64,000 nt of DNA from Hyphomicrobium_A sp963728165 (GTDB taxonomy: Bacteria; Pseudomonadota; Alphaproteobacteria; Rhizobiales; Hyphomicrobiaceae): contig CAVSIY010000002.1 in assembly GCA_963728165.1 (NCBI GenBank), positions 310,001 to 374,000 on the forward strand, given 5' to 3'. A program made the position numbers and the translations under genes. Below, one piece after another: positions 10,747 to 19,041 of this stretch; position 1 is the first letter of the stretch, and every line of letters begins with the position of its first letter. The notes beneath the pieces are model-generated. The model was not told the DNA's origin, did no database searches, and saw only the letters and a program-made list of their open reading frames with translations.

Positions 10747-11187
10747 ATGCGTTTTCTGCACACCATGGTGCGCGTCAGCGATCTCGACGCGAGCTTGGCG
10801 TTCTACTGCGGCAAGCTCGGGTTGGAGGAAGTGCGGCGCATGGACAATCCGGGCGGACGCTACACGCTCGTCTTCCTTGCCGCGCCCGGTGACGGGGCCC
10901 GCGCCAAGGCCGAGCGCGCGCCCTTGCTCGAGCTCACGTTCAATTGGGACAAGGAAGCGTACGGCTCGGCCCGCAACTTCGGCCATCTCGCGTTCGAGGT
11001 CGATGACATCTACGCGTTCTGCCAGCGGCTTGCCGACGGTGGCGTCACCATCAATCGCCCGCCCCGGGACGGGCGCATGGCCTTTGTGCGCTCGCCCGAC
11101 CAGATCTCGATCGAGATCCTGCAGAAGGGGGCAGCCTTACCGCCACGCGAGCCCTGGGCCTCGATGCCCAACTCCGGGACCTGGTAG
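10747..11187 (+). CDS. gloA: Lactoylglutathione lyase (glyoxalase I)
   Basis: The 146-residue protein is a one-domain vicinal-oxygen-chelate enzyme. Glyoxalase I isomerises the hemithioacetal of methylglyoxal and glutathione to S-lactoylglutathione. The expected motifs are present: FLHTMVRVSDLDASLAFY at the start with a metal-ligand His, LELTFNW with a metal-ligand Glu, NFGHLAFEVDD with the second His, and a C-terminal DQISIEIL with the second Glu. These are the four ligands of the family. The start at 10747 gives the usual MRFLHTMVRV beginning; longer frames upstream are not conserved in style. It stands alone on the plus strand and is not obviously linked to the sulfur genes that follow. 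Confidence 0.92.
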   Translation: MRFLHTMVRVSDLDASLAFYCGKLGLEEVRRMDNPGGRYTLVFLAAPGDGARAKAERAPLLELTFNWDKEAYGSARNFGHLAFEVDDIYAFCQRLADGGVTINRPPRDGRMAFVRSPDQISIEILQKGAALPPREPWASMPNSGTW

Positions 11188-11222
11188 CGGCCCCCACTAT
11201 AGCGTTCCAACAACCCACCCAT

Positions 11223-11240
11223 TGGTAAAATATTTCACCA
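11223..11240. promoter_or_regulatory. Palindromic operator candidate upstream of cysH
   Basis: The 18-bp sequence TGGTAAAATATTTCACCA is a near-perfect inverted repeat (one mismatched pair), 102 bp before the cysH start. A related site, GGTAAAATTTTTTAAC, occurs at 20679-20694 upstream of the cysG-cysJ-cysI operon. Occurrence beside both sulfate-assimilation transcription units suggests a shared regulator. The regulator is not identifiable here. Confidence 0.45.
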
Positions 11241-11341
11241 TGGTGTCCCAGGTGGAATGCGATACTATTTTTATTTGATGGAAGGCCTTTATGTGGAAAC
11301 CAATTTTCCTTAGGTTGAGGACCTCGACAGAAGGGAACCCG

Positions 11342-12160
11342 ATGCCGGCTAGAACCTCCAAGGGGCGCGGCGCCCAAACAGCGTCCGGCGCCGAGAGTAC
11401 CTTGCGCACCCAGCGCAAGGCGCTGGCGCCTGCTGACCAGACCGCCGTGGCGCTCGACCGGCGGCTTGCCGACATCGGCAGCCTGGAGGACCGCCTGCGC
11501 GAGATCGCCCGTGCCATCCCCGGCCGTATCGCCTTTTCGACCAGCCTCGGGCTCGAGGACCAGGCGGTTCTGCACGGGCTCGCCGGGACGGGGGCGCCCA
11601 TCGATGTGTTCACGCTCGATACGGGCCGGCATTTTCCCGAGACGCTGGAGACGCTCGAGGCGAGCGAGCTGCGCTACCACCTCAAAATTCGTGTCGTCGC
11701 GCCCGAAGCCGCCGAGATCGAGGCGCTCGTTGCCCGCGACGGCATCTTCGGCTTCCGCCTCGCGGTCGAGAACCGCAAGGCTTGCTGCGAGGTGCGCAAG
11801 GTGCGACCTTTGCGGCGCGCCTTGGCGGGGGCCGCTGGATGGGTCACGGGACTGCGCCGTGACCAATCGGCGGAGCGGGCGGCGGTGCCATTTGCCGCAT
11901 GGGACGGGGATCACCGCCTTATCAAGATCAATCCGATCGCCGATTGGAGCCTCGAAAAGCTCGAGGCCTACATCGCGGAGAACGATGTGCCGGTAAATCC
12001 CCTGCACGCCAAAGGCTTTCCCTCGATCGGCTGCCAGCCGTGCACGCGCGCCATCCGTCCCGGCGAGGACATTCGCGCCGGCCGCTGGTGGTGGGAGAAC
12101 GAGGACGGCAAGGAATGCGGGCTGCACAATCGCCCCCGGCAAAAGGACGCTGCAGCATGA
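11342..12160 (+). CDS. cysH: Assimilatory adenylyl-sulfate (APS) reductase
   Basis: The 272-residue enzyme reduces activated sulfate to sulfite. A PP-loop-type fold is seen with IAFSTSLGLEDQAVLHGL and the substrate motif LDTGRHFPETLET. Two cysteine pairs, ACCEVRK (near residue 148) and IGCQPCTR (near 231), form the [4Fe-4S] site diagnostic of APS-using enzymes, as opposed to cluster-free PAPS reductases. The GLHN near the C-terminus is shorter than the usual catalytic ECGLH end but matches it (KECGLHNRP). The ATG at 11342 has an AGAAGGGA ribosome site; the ATG at 11291 is in frame but less likely. The stop overlaps the cysD start (ATGA), so cysHDN is one operon. Confidence 0.93.
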   Translation: MPARTSKGRGAQTASGAESTLRTQRKALAPADQTAVALDRRLADIGSLEDRLREIARAIPGRIAFSTSLGLEDQAVLHGLAGTGAPIDVFTLDTGRHFPETLETLEASELRYHLKIRVVAPEAAEIEALVARDGIFGFRLAVENRKACCEVRKVRPLRRALAGAAGWVTGLRRDQSAERAAVPFAAWDGDHRLIKINPIADWSLEKLEAYIAENDVPVNPLHAKGFPSIGCQPCTRAIRPGEDIRAGRWWWENEDGKECGLHNRPRQKDAAA

Positions 12161-13062
12161 CGGCCCCCTTCTCGCACCTCGACCTGCTGGAAGCCGAGGC
12201 GATCCATATCTTCCGCGAGGCTGCCGCCCAGTTCCGCAAGCCGGTGCTGCTCTACTCGATCGGCAAGGACTCCACCGTGCTGTTGCATCTGGCGCGCAAG
12301 GCGTTCTGGCCGCAGAAGCCGCCGTTCCCGCTCCTGCACATCGACACCACTTGGAAGTTCAAGGACATGATCGCGTTTCGCGACAAGACCGTGCGCGATC
12401 TGGGTCTGGAGCTCATCGTCCACACCAACGAGGAGGGCTTGAGCCGCGGCATCAATCCCTTCGACTACGCGCCGTCGGTCTATACCGACATCATGAAGAC
12501 GCAGCCCCTGAAGCAGGCGCTCGACAAATACGAGTTCGACGCGGCCTTCGGCGGCGCGCGCCGCGACGAGGAAGGCTCGCGCGCCAAGGAGCGCGTGTTC
12601 TCCTTCCGCTCGTCCGGCCACCGCTGGGATCCGCGCCGCCAGCGCCCGGAGATGTGGCAGTTGCTCAACGGCCGCCTCGGCGTCGGCGAGACCGTGCGCG
12701 TCTTCCCGCTCTCCAACTGGACCGAGAAGGACGTCTGGCGCTACATCGCGCGCGAAGGGCTCGACGTGGTGCCGCTCTACTTCGCCGCGCGCCGCCCCAC
12801 CATCAATCGCGGAGGCCAGCTGCTGGTGCTCGACGACGATCGCCTGCCTTTGCAGCCGGGCGAGACCCCGCAGATGAAAGAGGTGCGCTTTCGCACGCTC
12901 GGCTGCTGGCCGCTCACCGCCGCGGTCGTCTCCTCGGCCACCGACATCGACAGCGTCGTCGCCGAGACGCTCGCCGCGCGCACCTCTGAGCGGCAGGGGC
13001 GCCTCATCGACCATGATCAATCCGGCGCGATGGAGCGCAAGAAGCAGGAAGGCTATTTTTAA
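12157..13062 (+). CDS. cysD: Sulfate adenylyltransferase subunit 2
   Basis: The 301-residue catalytic subunit of ATP sulfurylase makes APS from ATP and sulfate together with the GTPase CysN. Family motifs are clear: LLYSIGKDSTVLLHLARKAF with the PP-loop-type SIGKDS, LHIDTTWKF, AFGGARRDEEGSRAKERVFSFR and the C-terminal ERKKQEGYF. Length is typical. The start overlaps the cysH stop by ATGA, and the stop overlaps the cysN start as TAATG, so translation is coupled across the operon. Confidence 0.96.
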   Translation: MTAPFSHLDLLEAEAIHIFREAAAQFRKPVLLYSIGKDSTVLLHLARKAFWPQKPPFPLLHIDTTWKFKDMIAFRDKTVRDLGLELIVHTNEEGLSRGINPFDYAPSVYTDIMKTQPLKQALDKYEFDAAFGGARRDEEGSRAKERVFSFRSSGHRWDPRRQRPEMWQLLNGRLGVGETVRVFPLSNWTEKDVWRYIAREGLDVVPLYFAARRPTINRGGQLLVLDDDRLPLQPGETPQMKEVRFRTLGCWPLTAAVVSSATDIDSVVAETLAARTSERQGRLIDHDQSGAMERKKQEGYF

Positions 13063-14522
13063 TGTCGGCTATCACTGCCATCCGTCGCGCCGAGACGGCG
13101 CCCGAGCCCTCCCATGAGCTCAATGGCATCCTGCACCTGTTGACGTGCGGATCGGTCGACGACGGCAAGTCGACGCTGATCGGCCGGCTCCTGTGGGATG
13201 CCTCCGATCTCTACGACGACCAGCGCGAGACGCTGGAGCGCTCGGGCCGCACCGCCGGCGGCAGCGCGCAACCCGATTTCAGCCTCCTCGTCGACGGCCT
13301 CGTGGCCGAGCGCGAGCAAGGCATCACCATCGACATCGCCTGGCGCTACTTCGACACCGAGACGCGCCGCTTCGTCATCATCGACAGCCCCGGCCACGAG
13401 CAGTACACGCGCAACATGGCGAGCGGCGCCAGCCACGCCGACGTCGCCATCATGCTGGTCGACGCGCGCCACGGCGTGAAGCGGCAGACGCGGCGCCACG
13501 CGGCGATCCTCGACATCGTCGGCGTCAAGCGGGTGATCCTCGCCGTCAACAAGATGGACCTCGTCGACTGGTCGCAGGAGCGCTTCCGCGCCATCGAGGC
13601 CGACTTCCGCGAGCTGACGCTGCGCTTCGGCTTCCGCGAGGCGATCGCCATCCCCGTGTCGGCGGTCACCGGCGACAACGTCGCGCGCCCCGCCGACACC
13701 ATGCCCTGGTACTCCGGCCCGCATCTGCTCGAGCACCTGGAGCGGCTGCCGGCCCGCGACACCACGCCGACCGGCGCCTTCCGCATGCCGGTGCAGATGG
13801 TGCTGCGCGACGGTCTCGATTTCCGCGGGCTTGCCGGCACCGTGAGCTCGGGCTGCGTGTGCGTAGGCGATCGCGTCACCGATGTCTTGAGCGGCGCCAG
13901 CGCCCACGTGTTGCGCATCGTCACCATGGGACGCGATCTGGAGATCGCCTCGCAGGGCCAGGCCGTGGCCCTGCAGCTCGACACCGACATCGACGTGGCG
14001 CGCGGCGCCGTGCTCTCCGTGCCGGACGCTCGGCCGACGGTGGCCACGCAGCTCGAGACGCGCCTCGTATGGCTGTGGGAGACGCCCTTCGACCCGCGCG
14101 CCGGCTACCTGCTGCGCACCGCCACCGATCTGGCGCCGATCTCGACGCTCTCGATCACGTCCCTGCTCGACCTGGAGACGCTGGCGGCGCAACCGGCGCA
14201 GACCTGCACCGCCAACGACATTGCTCTTGCGGGCATCTCGCTCGGCCGCCCGGTGGCCGTCGATGCCTTCTCCGCCAATCCCACCACGGGGAGCTTCCTC
14301 ATCGTCGACGCCGTGACCGGGGCCACGGTCGCGGGCGGCGTCATTGCTTCAGCGCATAACGGCCACGAGGACGCCTCAACCGAGACCTTCCGAGCTCACG
14401 CGCGAACTGCTCGAAAAGGGGCTGTGCCGCGACCTGGGCAACGGCGAGGACGATCGGCGCGAGTTCCAGCGCCGCGCCAACGAGGCAGCCCTTCTTCTGC
14501 ACGCGGCCGGCATACCCGTTAA
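13062..14522 (+). CDS. cysN: Sulfate adenylyltransferase subunit 1 (GTPase)
   Basis: This translation-factor-like GTPase activates CysD. Visible G motifs are GSVDDGKST (P-loop), GITIDIAWRYF (switch I), DSPGHEQYTRN (G3) and NKMDLVDW (G4), followed by the beta-barrel domains ending near IVDAVTGATVAGGVIAS. The frame stays open to 14522, giving 486 residues, but the last 50 or so in this frame look random. The +1 frame over the same DNA gives an APS-kinase-like peptide (see 14386-14535), so there is either a frameshift near 14350-14385 in a CysN with a short C-terminal extension, or a vestigial second gene. Confidence 0.93.
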   Translation: MSAITAIRRAETAPEPSHELNGILHLLTCGSVDDGKSTLIGRLLWDASDLYDDQRETLERSGRTAGGSAQPDFSLLVDGLVAEREQGITIDIAWRYFDTETRRFVIIDSPGHEQYTRNMASGASHADVAIMLVDARHGVKRQTRRHAAILDIVGVKRVILAVNKMDLVDWSQERFRAIEADFRELTLRFGFREAIAIPVSAVTGDNVARPADTMPWYSGPHLLEHLERLPARDTTPTGAFRMPVQMVLRDGLDFRGLAGTVSSGCVCVGDRVTDVLSGASAHVLRIVTMGRDLEIASQGQAVALQLDTDIDVARGAVLSVPDARPTVATQLETRLVWLWETPFDPRAGYLLRTATDLAPISTLSITSLLDLETLAAQPAQTCTANDIALAGISLGRPVAVDAFSANPTTGSFLIVDAVTGATVAGGVIASAHNGHEDASTETFRAHARTARKGAVPRPGQRRGRSARVPAPRQRGSPSSARGRHTR

Positions 14523-14535
14523 GCTCGAGCTCTGA
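14386..14535 (+). pseudogene. Remnant of an APS kinase (CysC) domain
   Basis: In the frame +1 to cysN the DNA encodes GLCRDLGNGEDDRREFQRR followed by ANEAALLLHAAGI and a stop. This matches the middle of APS kinase, where E. coli CysC reads GLCSDLGFSDADRKENIRR then a VGEVANLMVEAGL-like stretch (from memory). The P-loop half and the C-terminal third are absent, so it cannot be an active kinase. It follows cysN where bifunctional CysNC proteins carry the kinase. Because cysH here is APS-type, an APS kinase is not needed for cysteine synthesis, which could explain its loss. Confidence 0.5.
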
Positions 14536-14627
14536 GACGGTACGCTGGCGCTTTCCCGAAGCCACTATCCACGATAACAAAAAGGGGCCCCGGTCAGGGG
14601 CACACCCTCGAACTCGCCTAGGCACTT

Positions 14628-15434
14628 ATGGACTTCCTCCTGTCCGCATCTTGGCCCCTGATCATCGTCGGCGGATTCACCGTCGGCTTTCTCGTGGGGC
14701 TCACGGGCGTCGGCGCGGGCTCGCTGATGACGCCCTTTCTGATCTCCGGCATCGGCATCTCGCCGGTGCTCGCCGTCGGCACCGACCTTCTGTTCGCCTC
14801 GATCACCAAGGCGAGCGCCGCCTGGCGCCACCACGCGCTCGGCAACGTCGACTGGGCGATCGTGCGCTGGCTCGCGGCCGGCAGCCTGCCCGGCGCGACC
14901 GCGATGCTCACCTGGATCTACCTGGCGACGCCCGACACGGGCGCGCTCGGCATGGTCATCCGCAAGGTGCTGGCGTGCGCCCTGATCATCAGCGCCATCG
15001 GCGTGGCGCTCTACCCCTGGATGAAGCGGTATGCCATGCACGCCCCTGACGCGGCGGCGCCAACGGTCGTGCGCCGCGTTCCCACCCTCGTGCTCGGATT
15101 GATCCTCGGCGTGCTCGTGGCGCTGACCTCGGTCGGCGCCGGCGCCATCGGCGTCGTTGCCCTCACCGCCCTTTATCACTCGCTGTCGGTGCGCCGTCTC
15201 ATCGGCACCGACATCGTGCATGCGATCCCGCTCACCTTCCTGGCGGGCATCAGCCACTTCGGCATGGGCAACGTCGACTTGCCGATCCTCGGCCTGTTGC
15301 TGGTCGGCTCGGTGCCGGGCATCGCGCTCGGCTCGCGCATCACCGGGCTCGTCCCCGACTGGTTCTTGCGCATCGTGCTCGCGTGCGTGCTCGTCTGGGC
15401 GGCCTACTCGCTCGTCGGCATCAGCTCCCACTGA
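14628..15434 (+). CDS. TauE/SafE-family sulfite/anion exporter
   Basis: The 268-residue inner-membrane protein has about eight hydrophobic helices arranged as two similar halves. Each half starts with a glycine-rich GLTGVGAGSLMTPF or LTSVGAGAIGVVAL motif, the signature of TauE/SafE (formerly DUF81). The family exports sulfite, sulfoacetate and related anions. Its place between cysHDN and cysIJG suggests a role in handling sulfite or sulfate. It reads in the direction of cysHDN, about 90 bp behind the cysN region, and is convergent with cysI, their ends being 11 bp apart. Confidence 0.85.
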   Translation: MDFLLSASWPLIIVGGFTVGFLVGLTGVGAGSLMTPFLISGIGISPVLAVGTDLLFASITKASAAWRHHALGNVDWAIVRWLAAGSLPGATAMLTWIYLATPDTGALGMVIRKVLACALIISAIGVALYPWMKRYAMHAPDAAAPTVVRRVPTLVLGLILGVLVALTSVGAGAIGVVALTALYHSLSVRRLIGTDIVHAIPLTFLAGISHFGMGNVDLPILGLLLVGSVPGIALGSRITGLVPDWFLRIVLACVLVWAAYSLVGISSH

Positions 15435-15445
15435 GCGCGCGCGTC

Positions 15446-17185
15446 TCAGCTCACCTGCTTGACGAGCTCCACGTCGGCGTGGAACCGGTTGCCGGCAGTC
15501 GTCGGGCGCACGTAACCGGCCCGGATGACGAAGTCGCCGAAGCGCTCGCCGTCCTCGCGCTCCTTGGCATAGCGCTTGAACATGGGCTCTAAGAGCCCGA
15601 TCATGCGTGCCTTGTCGATGTCCTCAGCGTAGAGCTTGTTGAGGCGCGAGCCGTCGAAGGCCGCCCCCAGGTAGAGGTTGTAGAGCCCGGGGTTGCGGCC
15701 GACGAGGCCGATCTCGGCCAGGTAAGGCCTGGCGCAGCCGTTGGGGCAGCCGGTCATGCGGATGACGATGTCGTCGTCCCTGAGCCCGGCCTTGTCGAGC
15801 AAACCCTCAAGCTCAGTGAGAAGCTCCGGCAGGAAGCGCTCCGACTCCGCCAGCGCCAGCCCGCAGGTGGGCAGCGCCACGCAGGCCATGGAGTTGCGGC
15901 GCAGACCCGAGGAGGCATAGGGCGTGATGCCGTGCTCTTTGAGGACTGCCTCGATCTTGCCCTTCGCCTTCGCGGTCACGTTGGCGATGACGAGGTTCTG
16001 GTTGCCGGTCAAGACGAAGGCGCCCGAGTTAAACTCGGCGATCTCGCGCAGCGCCGTGCGCAAGGCATGTCCCGGCTTGTCCTTCACGCGCCCGTTCTCG
16101 ATGAAGAGCGTCAGGTGCCACTTCTTGTCGGCGCTCTGCTGCCAGCCGATGGGGTCGCCGGTCGATGCGAAGTGATAGGGGCGCGGCTTTGCAAGCGCAT
16201 AGCCCAACCGGCGCTCGACCTCGGCGCGGAAGGCATCGAGCCCGCGGTCCTCGATCGTATATTTCAGGCGTGCGCGCTTGCGGTTCTCGCGGTTGCCCCA
16301 GTCGCGCTGCACGGTCACGATCTTCTCGGCGACGTCGACGGCCTGCTCGGGCGTGCAGAAGCCGAGCATGTCGGCGGTGCGCGGGAAGGTATCCGGCTCA
16401 CCGTGCGTCATGCCCATGCCGCCGCCGACCGTCACGTTGTAGCCCGCGACCTTGCCCTTCTCGAGGATGGCGATGTAGCCCAGGTCATGCGCGAAGATGT
16501 CGACGTCGTTCGACGGCGGCACGGCGATGACGATCTTGAACTTGCGCGGCAGGTAGTGGGGGCCGTAGATCGGCTCCTTCTCCTCTTTGGCCCCTTTCTT
16601 CTGCACCGGCTTGCCGCTGCCATCGACCTCTTCGCCGTCGAGCCAGATCTCATGATAGGCGCCCGTCTGCGGCAGCAGGCGCTCGCTGATCGTAACGGCG
16701 AGGTCCTCGGCCGCGGCATGCGCCTTGGAGAGATAGGGGTTGGCCGCCGCCATCACGTTGCGGTTGACGTCACCGCAGGCAGCGAGCGTATCCAAGAGGC
16801 AGGCGTTGATCGCCTGCATGGTGCGCTTCATGTTCGACTTGATGACGCCGTGGAACTGAAACGCCTGCCGCGTCGTCAGCCGCAACGTGCCGTTGGCGTA
16901 GGTGCCGGCGATCGCATCGAGCGCCAGCCACTGCTTGGGCGTGGTGAGGCCGCCCGGCACGCGCACGCGGATCATGAAGGCGTAGGCCTTCTCCAGCTTC
17001 TTCTTGGCGCGCTCGGGCCGCAGGTCGCGGTCGTCCTGCAGGTAGGTGCCGTGGAACTTGGTGAGCTGCGCGTCGTCCTCGGAGATGGCGCCGGTTGCGA
17101 CGTCGGCGAGCCCCTCCGCGATGGTGCCGCGCAGGAGCCGGCTGTTCTCCTTGATGATCTCGTTCTTGGCGCGCTTATCGGCCAT
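15446..17185 (-). CDS. cysI: Sulfite reductase hemoprotein (beta subunit)
   Basis: The 579-residue enzyme reduces sulfite to sulfide by six electrons using siroheme and a [4Fe-4S] cluster. The two cluster/siroheme cysteine pairs are seen in CVALPTCGLALAESER (near residue 437) and MTGCPNGCARPY (near 485). Substrate-pocket sequences LRLTTRQAFQFHGV and NVTVGGGMGMTHG are also present. Length matches CysI. It is the last gene of the minus-strand cysG-cysJ-cysI unit, only 12 bp behind cysJ, so both subunits of the NADPH-dependent enzyme are co-produced. Confidence 0.95.
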   Translation of the reverse strand: MADKRAKNEIIKENSRLLRGTIAEGLADVATGAISEDDAQLTKFHGTYLQDDRDLRPERAKKKLEKAYAFMIRVRVPGGLTTPKQWLALDAIAGTYANGTLRLTTRQAFQFHGVIKSNMKRTMQAINACLLDTLAACGDVNRNVMAAANPYLSKAHAAAEDLAVTISERLLPQTGAYHEIWLDGEEVDGSGKPVQKKGAKEEKEPIYGPHYLPRKFKIVIAVPPSNDVDIFAHDLGYIAILEKGKVAGYNVTVGGGMGMTHGEPDTFPRTADMLGFCTPEQAVDVAEKIVTVQRDWGNRENRKRARLKYTIEDRGLDAFRAEVERRLGYALAKPRPYHFASTGDPIGWQQSADKKWHLTLFIENGRVKDKPGHALRTALREIAEFNSGAFVLTGNQNLVIANVTAKAKGKIEAVLKEHGITPYASSGLRRNSMACVALPTCGLALAESERFLPELLTELEGLLDKAGLRDDDIVIRMTGCPNGCARPYLAEIGLVGRNPGLYNLYLGAAFDGSRLNKLYAEDIDKARMIGLLEPMFKRYAKEREDGERFGDFVIRAGYVRPTTAGNRFHADVELVKQVS

Positions 17186-17197
17186 GTCGGATAGTCC

Positions 17198-18976
17198 TCA
17201 ATAGACGTCGCGCTGATAGCGGCCGGCCTTAGCGAGCTCCTTGAGCTTGGCGCGGCCGGCCTCGTCGTCGCCGCGGGCAGCGTCGGCAAGAATGCGCCCC
17301 AGCATAACATCGACGTCGCGCCCCATGCCCTTCTCGTCGCCGCAGAGATAGATGTGGGCGCCGTCCTCGATCCACTTCAACATCTCGGCGCGGTGCTCCC
17401 ACAAACGGTGCTGCACGTAGCTCTTCTCCGGCTGGTCGCGCGAGAAGGCGACGTCGATGCGGGAGAGCGCGCCCAACTCCAGGTGCTCCTGCCATTCGAG
17501 CTGGTAGAGGAAGTCATAGGTGTAGTTGCGCTCGCCGAACACGAGCCAGCTCTTGCCTTTGGCCCCCTGCTCGACGCGCTCCTCGATGAAGGCGCGGTAG
17601 GGGGCAACGCCGGTGCCGGCGCCGATCATGATGATGGGGCGCTGACCATCCTCGGGCAGGCGGAAATGGCGGTTGGGCTTCACATAGATGCGCAACTGAT
17701 CGCCCATCTTGCGCCGGTCGGCGAGATAAGTGGAGGCGACGCCCCGGCGCTTCTTGCCGTGCGAATCCCAGCGCACGGCGCCAACGAGGAGATGCGCCTC
17801 GCCGGGGTGGGCGGCAAGGCTCGAGGCGACCGAGTAGAGACGCCCGGGAAGCGGCCGCAACAGGCCATAGAGCTGATTGGCTTCGAGCGTCTCGGAGTAA
17901 ACCTCGAACAGATCGATGAGCTGGCGGTCCTCGGCGAAAGCGGCGAAGGCTTTGGGTTCGGCGAGCCTGGCGACGTCCGTTCGCCCCGTCAGCTTGGCGT
18001 AGGCCTGGACCAGCGCCCGCGACAGCGTCGTCACGTCGTAAGCCTCGCGTAGCTTCTTGACGACGGCGCCGTCGGCGCCGAGCCCGACTGCCTCCGCGAG
18101 CGCCAGCGCCAGCTCGGGATCGTTCTCCGGCACGACGCCGATCGCATCGCCCGGCAGATAGGAGAAGCCGGGCGCATCCGCCGCGATCTCGACGTGCCAG
18201 GTCTCGCGCGTCGAGCCCGTGCCGTTGAGATTGATGAGAGCGGCGATCTCGGCTTGAAGCGGGTTCTCCGCCGTGAACTGCGGCTCATCGTAGGAGACTT
18301 GCGCGCCGCCCTTGAAGTCCACGTGCACCACTGTCGTCGCGCCGGCGTCGGCTGGCGCCAGCTTGGCGAGCGCCCCTTCGGTCCACTCCGCCGCCTGCTT
18401 GGCAAAATCGAGGTCGAGGTCGATGCGGTCGGCCGCGCGCGTCGCGCCCAGGGCCTCGAGGCGCGCGTCGATCGCCTTGCCGGTGGCGCAGAACTGGGCA
18501 TACGCGGTGTCGCCCAGCGCCAGCACGGCAAAGCGCGTGTCCTTGTTGAGACGCGGAGCGCCATCGCCCATCAAGGCTTCATAGAAGTCCACCGCCCGGC
18601 TCGGGGGATCGCCCTCGCCCCAGGTCGAGGCGAACACCATGATGTTCTTGGCCTTGGCCAGCACGTCCACCTCGACGTCGGCCATATCGAGCACGCGGGC
18701 ATCGATCCCGTGCCGCTGCGCCAGCTTCTTCGTCTTCATGGCGAGCGCTTCCGCGTTCCCGCTCTCGCTGCCATAGAGCACGGTCAGCGGCACGCGCGGC
18801 TTGGCGGCGGCGACGGCCTGCGGCTGCTGCACCCCCTGCGCCGCCTCGAAGCCTGCGAAGAAGCCCGCAAGCCAGCTGCGCTGCTGCGGCGTCGTGCGCG
18901 CCACCACGCCGTTCAAGATGTCGATGTCTTCCGGCGAGAACGGCGCGTTCCTTGGAAGCAACGGTTGCGCGGTCAC
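17198..18976 (-). CDS. cysJ: Sulfite reductase flavoprotein (alpha subunit)
   Basis: The 592-residue diflavin reductase passes electrons from NADPH to CysI. Order of domains: a short N-terminal region, a flavodoxin FMN domain (about 68-210, LTVLYGSESGNAEALA and STWGEGDPPS), a ferredoxin-reductase-like FAD domain (about 225-430, RLYSVASSL), and a C-terminal NADP-binding domain (about 445-592, MIGAGTGVAPYRAF, YLCGDEKGMGRDV) ending in RYQRDVY, the normal terminal aromatic stacking on the flavin. The gene lies between cysG and cysI on one strand. Confidence 0.95.
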   Translation of the reverse strand: MTAQPLLPRNAPFSPEDIDILNGVVARTTPQQRSWLAGFFAGFEAAQGVQQPQAVAAAKPRVPLTVLYGSESGNAEALAMKTKKLAQRHGIDARVLDMADVEVDVLAKAKNIMVFASTWGEGDPPSRAVDFYEALMGDGAPRLNKDTRFAVLALGDTAYAQFCATGKAIDARLEALGATRAADRIDLDLDFAKQAAEWTEGALAKLAPADAGATTVVHVDFKGGAQVSYDEPQFTAENPLQAEIAALINLNGTGSTRETWHVEIAADAPGFSYLPGDAIGVVPENDPELALALAEAVGLGADGAVVKKLREAYDVTTLSRALVQAYAKLTGRTDVARLAEPKAFAAFAEDRQLIDLFEVYSETLEANQLYGLLRPLPGRLYSVASSLAAHPGEAHLLVGAVRWDSHGKKRRGVASTYLADRRKMGDQLRIYVKPNRHFRLPEDGQRPIIMIGAGTGVAPYRAFIEERVEQGAKGKSWLVFGERNYTYDFLYQLEWQEHLELGALSRIDVAFSRDQPEKSYVQHRLWEHRAEMLKWIEDGAHIYLCGDEKGMGRDVDVMLGRILADAARGDDEAGRAKLKELAKAGRYQRDVY

Positions 18977-19041
18977 GAACGTCTCCTTGCCATGGTCTCG
19001 TTCCCTCTCATCACGCGAAGGCTCGTACCTTCGGCGCTCCC

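Noticed and set aside
15932..17194. A 420-residue plus-strand frame opposite cysI
   Set aside because: Antisense shadow of a high-GC gene; cysI is unmistakable on the other strand.
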